NCBI RefSeq assembly: GCF_004684095.1
Contig: NZ_SRII01000002.1
Location: forward strand, 124,001-188,000
Length of the DNA: 64,000 nt
Reading direction: 5' to 3'
From: Hymenobacter sp. UV11
Lineage (GTDB): Bacteria > Bacteroidota > Bacteroidia > Cytophagales > Hymenobacteraceae
The notes below the pieces were generated by a model that ran no database searches, was not told where the DNA came from, and saw nothing but the letters and a program-made list of their open reading frames with translations. Every line of letters begins with the position of its first letter. Positions within the stretch are counted from its first letter, which is position 1. Made by a program: the position numbers and the translations under genes. Positions 54,201 to 62,424 of the stretch are shown here, in pieces.

Positions 54201-54505
54201 CTAAGCTGGTGCTGCAGGATAATGTCTCGACTCAGGCTTCGACGCGTTGGCTCGAAAACGGAAACTTCCTGCGCTTCCGCCAAGTAAGCTTGGGCTACAA
54301 CCTGCCCAAGAATCTCGCTACCCGTCTTGGCCTAGAGAACCTGCGTGTTTATGGTCTCATCCAGAACTTGTACACGTTTACTAAGTACAGAGGCGCTGAC
54401 CCCGAGGTGAACTCCAACCGCACCAGCAACATCGCCTACGGCACCGACAACCGCTCGGTACCGCAGCCCCGCAGCTTCACGCTGGGTATCAATTTCGGCA
54501 TCTAA
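51293..54505 (+). CDS. SusC/RagA family TonB-linked outer-membrane transporter (2)
   Basis: This 1070-residue protein has a signal peptide ([18 protein letters not shown]), a carboxypeptidase-D-like domain ([23 protein letters not shown]...DGTFSLTVP), a plug with [36 protein letters not shown] and [30 protein letters not shown], then the barrel ending [10 protein letters not shown]. It partners the SusD protein encoded 20 bp downstream. Its first 150 bp or so are closely similar in DNA to those of the third SusC, suggesting recent duplication or exchange. Substrate unknown. Confidence 0.97.
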   Translation: [1070 protein letters not shown]

Positions 54506-54525
54506 TCTTTTGCGTCTAATTTATT

Positions 54526-55971
54526 ATGTATCAATCCGCTAAGTTTGCACGAATTCCGGCCTTAAGTGTCCTGCTGCTAATGGGAGCAGCTAGCTGCAAC
54601 GTGCTACAGCAAGACCCGTTCACCGCGCTCACGCCGGCCGATGCTTTTTCCAGTGCTGACCGCATTGGCAAGTCAGCCGTTGGGATGTACGATGCATTGC
54701 AAAATGCAGAGTTTCTGGGTGGGCGCGCCCTTATATACAGCGATGTGCGCAGCGACGACACTAACGCGTCGCCTTACTTCGCCACCATAGTCAATACTAC
54801 CTCTACGCTGCCGAACGATGCCTACGCCACTAATGGCTGGACAGGTGGCTACCGTACGCTATATGGTGTTAACTATTTTCTTCAGCAGTTAGCTCTTAAC
54901 CCCGGTAAAACTACTGCTGACCTGGAGAAACAGTATACAGGGGAAGCTAAATACATAAGGGCGCTTGTTTACTTTAATCTAGTGAACCTTTATGCGCAAC
55001 CTTATAATTTTACGGCCGATGCCTCGCATCTGGGCGTGCCAATTCAACTTACCGCGCCGGATGCGGTAGGGGCTTTCGATGCTAGTCAGAACTTGTCGCG
55101 GTCAACCGTCAAGCAAGTGTATGACCAAATTGAAAAAGACTTGCTCGAAGCACTAGCTAATTTGCCCGAAACTTATACCACAAGTTTCGATAAAACTGGC
55201 CGGGCAACCAAAGATGCAGCGCGTACGCTGCTTTCGCGGATGTACTTGTATAAGGGTGACTACACGAACGCCGCCAAATACAGCGGCGACGTAATTACGG
55301 GTGGACGTCATACCTTGAACGCTAGCCCAGTTACGCCCTTTACTGCTGCTTCCTATCAGACTTCAGAGTCTATCTTTTCAGTAGCAATGAATTCGTCTGA
55401 TAACCCGAATACCAACAACGCTTTGGGCCAGCATTACGGTGGTAAAAACAGGGCTGACATAACAGTGACGCCTTACGCTCGTATTGATACAACACAATTT
55501 CGTAGCAAAGACCGGCGGCGCACATTACTGCTAACTTCGGGCAGTAATTACCCGGCTGCTTCAGAGCTGATATATACGCTGAAATACAATAACGCGTCGT
55601 TCGACTACGTACCGATTCACCGTTATTCCGAGGTGTTGCTTAATCGTGCTGAAGCGCTGGCTCAGATTAGCGCAACCGTTAGTGCGGAGGCTATAACGCT
55701 ACTCAATACCGTGCGAGGACGCTCAGTACCCGCTATTCCGGCCTATCCGTCTTACACTTCTGCAAACTTCGCTAACAAGCAGGCGCTTATTGACGCCATC
55801 CTATTCGAGCGTCGCTTGGAATTGGCTTTTGAGGGGCATCGCTACTATGACCTGCTACGCTACAAGCGCAACCCAAGCCGGATAAGTTACGGCGATAACC
55901 GGGTAGTATTACCTATTCCGCTGGTTGACATTCAGCAGAATCCTAATCTAGTGCAAAATCCAGGCTATTAA
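54526..55971 (+). CDS. SusD/RagB family outer-membrane lipoprotein (2)
   Basis: This 481-residue protein has a lipoprotein leader (LLMGAASC, Cys24) and the RagB/SusD pattern (DPFTALTPADAFSSADRIGKSAVGMYDALQ, KYIRALVYFNLVNLYAQPYNF, RYSEVLLNRAEALAQI, LFERRLELAFEGHRYYDLLRYKR). It binds substrate for the SusC protein upstream. It ends with a strong terminator. Confidence 0.97.
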   Translation: MYQSAKFARIPALSVLLLMGAASCNVLQQDPFTALTPADAFSSADRIGKSAVGMYDALQNAEFLGGRALIYSDVRSDDTNASPYFATIVNTTSTLPNDAYATNGWTGGYRTLYGVNYFLQQLALNPGKTTADLEKQYTGEAKYIRALVYFNLVNLYAQPYNFTADASHLGVPIQLTAPDAVGAFDASQNLSRSTVKQVYDQIEKDLLEALANLPETYTTSFDKTGRATKDAARTLLSRMYLYKGDYTNAAKYSGDVITGGRHTLNASPVTPFTAASYQTSESIFSVAMNSSDNPNTNNALGQHYGGKNRADITVTPYARIDTTQFRSKDRRRTLLLTSGSNYPAASELIYTLKYNNASFDYVPIHRYSEVLLNRAEALAQISATVSAEAITLLNTVRGRSVPAIPAYPSYTSANFANKQALIDAILFERRLELAFEGHRYYDLLRYKRNPSRISYGDNRVVLPIPLVDIQQNPNLVQNPGY

Positions 55972-55988
55972 TCTGATAGTAGTCATTC

Positions 55989-56028
55989 AAAAAAATCCCT
56001 TGGCCAATTTGGCCGAGGGATTTTTTTT
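55989..56028 (+). terminator. terminator after susD (2)
   Basis: AAAAAAATCCCTTGGCCAA and TTGGCCGAGGGATTTTTTTT pair with one mismatch. Confidence 0.93.
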
Positions 56029-56153
56029 GGGTTTTTTTGGCAAAAAATGGTAGTAATGAAGGTGTATATACTGCATGTTTGATTTTTTGCCGCTACTTTC
56101 GGGCATTCACTTTTTGCTTACCATCTAATCACTTTTTTATAACATCACATTGC

Positions 56154-59100
56154 ATGAAAAAAAGTTTATTGATGAGCATAGTGCTCATAATCACTGTGTT
56201 CCAAACGGTGATAGCCCAAACGCGGGCAATATCGGGACGAGTAATAGACCAGACAAGCGGCGAGGGCCTACCAGGAGCAACAGTGTTGCTAAAGGGCACT
56301 ACTACGGGAGTTTCTTCCAATTCAGATGGGCGGTTTACCCTGAATGTACCTGATACCGGTGGTGCACTGGTAGTCAGTTCGGTGGGTATGGTAACGCAGG
56401 AGGTTTCTATTGGTAATCGTGCAAATTTTGATATAGCATTAGCCACTGATAATAAGCAGTTGAGCGAAGTAGTAGTTTTAGGCTACGGCGAGCAGGTATC
56501 GCGTCGCGAGTTGACTGGTGCGGTAGCTACTGTAGCGTCGTCTCAGTACAAAGACCAGCCAGTAACTGGCGTTGACCAAGCCCTGCAAGGCCGCGCTGCC
56601 GGGGTGCAGGTATCACAAAACTCTGGGGCACCGGGCTCGGCAATTTCGGTTCGAGTGCGGGGTGCGGCCTCCATCCTGGCTAGCAGCGAGCCGTTGTACG
56701 TAGTAGATGGCCTACCGATTAGCACAGGTAATACATCGCAGTTGGGTACAGGCAACCAGACTACTAACGGCTTGAGTGACCTGAACCCCAATGATATTGC
56801 TACGATTGAAGTGCTAAAAGATGCCGCCGCCGCCGCCGTTTATGGTTCGCGGGGCTCCAACGGGGTTGTTATTATTACCACAAAGCGCGGTCAGGCTGGT
56901 AAAACGCAGGTAAACCTGGAGTACTACACGGGTGCCTCGACGGTGTGGAAGCGGCCCCAAGTAATAAACGGCCCCCAACAAACGCAGGTATTCCTAGATG
57001 AAATCAGCAACTTTTATCCGGCGAACACTGACGGAACCGTTGACGCGCTCGGCGTTAGGTGGCGGAGTAATGCCGACCTGACTGCCTACTATTTTGGGCC
57101 AGGTGATGCTGCTGCAAGCGGCGGGGTATACACGTATACGCAGCCTGCTAATAACTTCTACCGTCCACTGAGCCAGTTTCAGGACCCTTCTACGGCTCCG
57201 ACTACCGACTGGGTAAGCCCCGTGCTGCGTACGGCACCTATTAGCAACTATGCGGTAACCTTCTCTGGTGGCACAGACAAGTCGCGCTATCGTTTGTCGG
57301 TAAATGACTTCAACCAACAAGGTACCTTAGTGGGCTCGGGTTATAACCGGGCCAGTGCTCGCCTTTCGCTGGATAACAACCTGTCGGATAAAATTCGCAT
57401 GGGGCTGTCAATCGGCTTGAGCTCGGCCGTAAATAACCGCGTTAACAACGATAATAGCATTTACGGGGTACTTACAACTGCTCGATTGTATTCTTCCGAC
57501 CTGCCCATATTTAACCCAGACGGGACATACTACAAAAACGGCTCGCTCGAAAATCCCATCGTGGCGGCCAACGTTCCGCTCATCAAGTCGGTAGACAATC
57601 GCCTGCTTGCTACGCAGTATACGGAATTTGAGTTTATCAAAGACCTGCGCTACCGGGCCACGTTTAGCCTTGACTATCTGTACGAGCGCGATGACAGCTT
57701 CTACTCCACTATTACCAACTCTGGAGCGTCGGTTAACGGTGATGCGTCGGCTGGCTCAGTGCAGCAGCCCCGATTTAACCATATCAGCGCCGTTAACTAT
57801 TCGCATACCTTCGCTACCGACCACTCGCTAACTGCGCTGGCCGTAGTAGAATATCAGCGTACCAGCTACAGCAGCATTTTCGCTGAGGCTACTGGTTTCC
57901 CCAGCAATGCTATCCAATTGCTGTCGGCGGGAGCCAATAAAACAGATGCTACTTCTTTCGCGACCAACAGCACGCTGTTTAGCCAACTGCTCAAGCTCAA
58001 CTATGCCTACAAAGGTAAATACCTGCTGGGTGGCTCGGTACGGCGCGATAATTCGTCGAATTTCGGTGCGGACAACCGGATAGGCTACTTCTCGGCCGTG
58101 TCGGCTGGATGGCGCGTGATTGACGAGTCGTTTTTGAAAGACCAGACGGCCCTTTCAGAATTGAAGCTGCGTGCCAGCTACGGCCAGACCGGTAACAACA
58201 ACTTCGGTACCATTAACAATGCTGACTTTCCAGCGGTAGGCCTCATTGGTGGGGGCTACAACTATCAGGGCCAGGGCGGCCTGGCGCCCAACCAATTGGC
58301 TAACCCGGCGCTTAAATGGGAAAACACGACCAACTACAACATTGGCTTGGATATCGGGACCCTGCAAAACCGGGTCTACCTATCGGCTGACATTTACAAG
58401 CGTATCACCAACGACCTGCTGCTGCCTTATAACCTGCCCCTCGATACAGGTTATCCGAGCTACAACGCCAATGTAGGCAGTATGGAAAACAAAGGCTTGG
58501 AACTAGCCCTAACGACGGTAAACCTGACCGGCGACGGGGATAGCTTTGGCTGGACTACCAATTTCAATATCTCGTTCAACCGCAATAAGGTAACGGCCGT
58601 ATCGGACCCCAGCCCCACTGGCGTGGCCTATGGCTTTGCCAGCCGCCTGAAAGTGGGCGAGCCGCTCGGATCCTTCTACGGCTACCGCGTAGACCATATA
58701 TTTCAGACCCAGGATGAGATTAATGCCTTGAATGCAAAGTCGTCTACGGGGGCGTATCAGACGGAGTCCACTCGCCCTGGCGATATCAAGTTCCGAGACC
58801 TGAACGGCGACGGTGTTGTCACGGCCGCTGACCAGGAAATCATGGGTAACGCTCAGCCCAAGTACTTCGGGGGTATCACGAACACCTTCCGCTACAAGGG
58901 TATCGACCTGAACGTGTTCTTCCAATTCAATGTGGGTAACCAGATTTATAACAACCCACGGGCTTACAACCAAGGCATGAGCTCAGTATATGGCCAGGAC
59001 GTAGCCGTGCTGAACCGCTGGACGCCGACCAATACCAATACCGATATGCCACGCGCCGTGTATGGTGACCCGAATGGTAACGCTCGCACGTCGGACCGCT

Positions 59101-59357
59101 TTCTGGAAAGTGGCTCCTACGGCCGTTTCAAGACAGTAACGCTGGGCTATAACCTGCCGGCCGACCTGCTGTCGCGGGTGCACCTGCGCACGTTGCGCCT
59201 CTACGTGCAGGCTCAAAACCTGGTCACATTCACCAAGTACACGGGCCTCGACCCGGAGCTGAGCACTTTCCCTGGTTCCAACACTTCGCTGGGCACGGAC
59301 TTCTTCACGTACCCGCAGGCCCGGACTATCACGGGTGGGATAAACGTCGGCTTTTAA
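56154..59357 (+). CDS. SusC/RagA family TonB-linked outer-membrane transporter (3)
   Basis: This 1067-residue protein has a signal peptide ([18 protein letters not shown]), a carboxypeptidase-D-like domain ([23 protein letters not shown]...DGRFTLNVP), a plug with [25 protein letters not shown] and [30 protein letters not shown], then the barrel ending [12 protein letters not shown]. The start at 56154 gives the leader; the open frame upstream is spacer. It partners the SusD protein encoded 21 bp downstream. Substrate unknown. Confidence 0.97.
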   Translation: [1067 protein letters not shown]

Positions 59358-59378
59358 TTTTACTCGTCAGTCCATACT

Positions 59379-60740
59379 ATGAAACTTAATTCTCTTCACT
59401 GGCTACTCGCCAGTGCTGCTTTTGCCCTGGTTTTGGGGCTGGGTGGATGCCAGAAGGCGCTGGACGTGCAGCCGCAGGCAGCTATCAACTCTTCTATCGG
59501 CTATACCACCAAGGAGGACGCGGCTGCCGGCCTGGTTGGCTGCTACGACGCGGTGCAGGCCAACGACTATCAAGGTGTGGGTTACTCTTCTTTAGGAGAG
59601 CTGATTTCGGGTAATATCCGGGAGGTAGGCACTTACAATACTACTTATGGCTATGCGGGGCAAAATCTGCTCACTGGCGATAACGTGCAGCTGCAAAACA
59701 CGTGGCAGGTCATTTACGACGGCATCAACCGTATTAACTACTTGCTGCAGCAGAGCGACAATATTACCGACCCAGCGTTTCCAAAGGTGACCACCCAAGC
59801 CGAAGCCCGCTGCCTGCGAGCTTATAACTACATGAACCTGCTGGCCTATTGGGGCGGTACGCCGCAGGGCTTTGGCTATACCGGTGGGGTAGGAGTGCCG
59901 CTGCGCCTGACTCCTGTGCCCAGCACAACGTCTGCTACCCCCATTGCGCGCTCTTCGGAAGCCGATGTTGTAACGGCCATCCGGGCCGACCTGGATTTTG
60001 CCATCGCCAACCTGCCCGTAGTTGCTAACGGTGGGTCGCTACGCTGCACCCAAAATGCGGCGCTTGCACTACGGGCTCGGCTTGAGCTGTGGTTGCGTAA
60101 TTACCCTGCCGCGCTGAAGTATGCTCAGCAGGTGCCAGCTGTACTGGGCTTCGCCTCTATGTCGCTGGCGTCAACGTCTACTCCCGATGCCATCTGGCAG
60201 CTGTATTTCTCTAATAATGACCAAAATCTGTACGCCTTTTATTGGTACCCCGCACCCGATGGTCGCAACGAGTTTGACGCCGGTCCTGCACTGATTGCTG
60301 CCCACCCGGCTGGTGACAAGCGCTTGGCTATCAATAATAATAACTCGCCCGCTGGCACTACGTTGAAATATACCCACACGGCTACCCGTGATGACTATTT
60401 TAACTGCGTGCGCTATGCCGAAGTGGTGTTGACTATTGCCGAAGCCGCCGCCCAAACCGGCGACCTAATAACAGCTGCTGCTCAGCTAAATATTATCCGG
60501 AGTCGGGCTGGCCTGGCACCCAGCACCGCTTCTACCGCAGCCACCTTGGTTAGCGATATCCTGCTTCAGCGCCGCTTGGAGCTAGCCTACGAAGGGCTAT
60601 ACTGGATTGACCTGCGCCGCACGAATACCATTCAGACGGTGCTACCGACCTATACCCAAACTTTCCGCAACCTGTTTCCCATCCCCACACGGGAGGTAAA
60701 CATTACGGGCGGTGTAATCACGCAGAATACGGGTTTCTAA
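59379..60740 (+). CDS. SusD/RagB family outer-membrane lipoprotein (3)
   Basis: This 453-residue protein has a leader ending LGLGGC (Cys24) and the SusD pattern (ALDVQPQAAINSSIGYTTKEDAAAGLVGCYDAVQ, EARCLRAYNYMNLLAYWGG, RYAEVVLTIAEAAAQTG, LLQRRLELAYEGLYWIDLRRT, NLFPIPTREVN). It caps SusC (3). No glycosidase, peptidase or regulator gene accompanies the three pairs. Confidence 0.97.
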   Translation: MKLNSLHWLLASAAFALVLGLGGCQKALDVQPQAAINSSIGYTTKEDAAAGLVGCYDAVQANDYQGVGYSSLGELISGNIREVGTYNTTYGYAGQNLLTGDNVQLQNTWQVIYDGINRINYLLQQSDNITDPAFPKVTTQAEARCLRAYNYMNLLAYWGGTPQGFGYTGGVGVPLRLTPVPSTTSATPIARSSEADVVTAIRADLDFAIANLPVVANGGSLRCTQNAALALRARLELWLRNYPAALKYAQQVPAVLGFASMSLASTSTPDAIWQLYFSNNDQNLYAFYWYPAPDGRNEFDAGPALIAAHPAGDKRLAINNNNSPAGTTLKYTHTATRDDYFNCVRYAEVVLTIAEAAAQTGDLITAAAQLNIIRSRAGLAPSTASTAATLVSDILLQRRLELAYEGLYWIDLRRTNTIQTVLPTYTQTFRNLFPIPTREVNITGGVITQNTGF

Positions 60741-60758
60741 ACCTGCTGTACAACGCAT

Positions 60759-60794
60759 AAAAAATCCCCGGTCAAATTGACTGGGGATTTTTTT
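60759..60794. terminator. terminator after susD (3) (bidirectional)
   Basis: AAAAAATCCCCGGTCAA and TTGACTGGGGATTTTTT pair with one mismatch. It also follows the convergent hslU gene, whose stop is 27 bp away. Confidence 0.92.
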
Positions 60795-60820
60795 ATAGCC
60801 CTACCCCCTCAAAAAAAAAC

Positions 60821-62254
60821 TCAGAGAATGTACTGGCTCATGTCGCGGTTTTTCACCATGTCGCGCAGGCGCTCTTCTACCAGCTGGGGCGTGATGGTGA
60901 GCTGCGCGCCGGCCGCAATCTTGTCGGGCACGTCGAAAAGCAGGTCGTTGAGCAAGCGGCTCATGACGGTGTGCAGGCGGCGGGCGCCGATGTTTTCGAC
61001 CTCGCTGTTAACTTCGGCAGCGATGTCGGCCAGTTTGAGCAGGGCTTCGTCTTCGAAGGTAAGCTGCACGTCTTCCGAGGCCAGCAGGGCCTGGTACTGC
61101 TTGGTGAGCGCGTTTTTGGGGTCTTTGAGGATGCGGTAAAAGTCGTCCTTGGTCAGGCTTTGCAGCTCGACGCGGATGGGGAAGCGGCCCTGTAGCTCGG
61201 GAATAAGGTCGCTGGGCTTGCTGACGTGGAAGGCGCCGGCGGCGATAAACAGGATGTGGTCGGTGTTGACGATGCCATACTTGGTGTTTACGGCCGAGCC
61301 TTCCACGATGGGTAGGAGGTCGCGCTGCACGCCTTGGCGGCTCACGTCGGGGCCGCCGCCGCTTTTGCCGCTGCTGGCGGTAGCTACCTTGTCAATCTCA
61401 TCGATAAAGATGATGCCCGCGTTTTCGGTCTGGCGGATAGCCTCTTCCTTGATTTCGTCCATGTCCACGAGCTTGGCGGCTTCCTCATCGAGGAGGACTT
61501 TGCGCGCTTCGGCCACGGTCACTTTGCGCTTGCGCGACTTTTTGGGCATCATTGAGCCCAGCATATCCTGCAGGCCCGACATGGTGGCTTCGTCCATCAT
61601 GCCCGGCGCGCCCATAATGCCCACGCTTGGGGCACCCTGCGACACGTTGATTTCGATGCGACGGTCTTCGAGCTCGCCGTTGCGAATTTTCTGGCGGAAG
61701 CGCTCGCGAGTGCGCTCGTTCAACTCCTGGTCCGAGCCTGGCACGGCGTCGCCAGCAATGCGCTCGCCGCTGATGCCGATACCAAAGCCCAAACTCGGGC
61801 TGCTACCCCCGTCTTTGGCCGGGGCCTTCATGGGCGGGATGAGCGCGTCGAGGATGATATCTTCCACGGCCTGAGCGGCCTGGGCTTTCACTTCTTCCTG
61901 GCGGCGCTGGCGCAGGCGGCTCACAGCCTGCTCGGCCAGGTCGCGCACCATGCTTTCCACGTCGCGGCCCACGTAGCCCACTTCGGTAAACTTGCTGGCC
62001 TCGACCTTCACGAAGGGCGCGTCGGCCAGGATGGCGAGGCGGCGGGCAATCTCGGTTTTGCCCACGCCCGTGGCCCCAATCATGAGGATGTTGTTGGGCA
62101 CAATCTCCTTCTGCATGTCGGCCGGGGCATGCAGGCGGCGCCAGCGGTTGCGCAGCGCAATGGCCACGTGGCGCTTGGCCTCGTGCTGGCCAATGATGTA
62201 CTTGTCGAGTTCGGCCACAATCTGGGCCGGGGTCAGGAAGGTGTCGTCTAGCAT
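60821..62254 (-). CDS. hslU: ATP-dependent protease ATPase subunit HslU
   Basis: This 477-residue AAA+ unfoldase has Walker A GATGVGKT at 60-67, the YVGRDVESMVRDL pore region, Walker B GIIFIDEIDKVA, DLIPELQGRFPIRVEL and the C-terminal VENIGARRLHTVMSRLL...MSQYIL tail that docks on HslV. It feeds proteins to the HslV peptidase. hslV is not in the window. The family-typical extra I domain (about 120-260) includes a Gly/Met-rich stretch. A family A repeat lies in its promoter region. Confidence 0.96.
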   Translation of the reverse strand: MLDDTFLTPAQIVAELDKYIIGQHEAKRHVAIALRNRWRRLHAPADMQKEIVPNNILMIGATGVGKTEIARRLAILADAPFVKVEASKFTEVGYVGRDVESMVRDLAEQAVSRLRQRRQEEVKAQAAQAVEDIILDALIPPMKAPAKDGGSSPSLGFGIGISGERIAGDAVPGSDQELNERTRERFRQKIRNGELEDRRIEINVSQGAPSVGIMGAPGMMDEATMSGLQDMLGSMMPKKSRKRKVTVAEARKVLLDEEAAKLVDMDEIKEEAIRQTENAGIIFIDEIDKVATASSGKSGGGPDVSRQGVQRDLLPIVEGSAVNTKYGIVNTDHILFIAAGAFHVSKPSDLIPELQGRFPIRVELQSLTKDDFYRILKDPKNALTKQYQALLASEDVQLTFEDEALLKLADIAAEVNSEVENIGARRLHTVMSRLLNDLLFDVPDKIAAGAQLTITPQLVEERLRDMVKNRDMSQYIL

Positions 62255-62286
62255 TCGATGGGAAATCGGGGGGAACGGGGGAATTT

Positions 62287-62395
62287 AAAAAGAACGTCAT
62301 GCTGAGCTTGTCGAAGCATCTCGCTTGAATCGTTGGATGGCTACCCAACGGCTTGAGCGAGATGCTTCGACAAGCTCAGCATGACGTTCTTTTTA
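62287..62395. repeat. family A palindromic repeat, copy 4
   Basis: The outer arms (AAAAAGAACGTCATGCTGAG... at 62287 and its complement ending at 62395) pair perfectly for about 37 bp. The pairing continues with mismatches towards a centre containing CGTTGGATGG. It lies between the leftward porQ and hslU genes. Confidence 0.9.
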
Positions 62396-62424
62396 ACACA
62401 AAGTTTTTAGCAAACGGTTTATAC

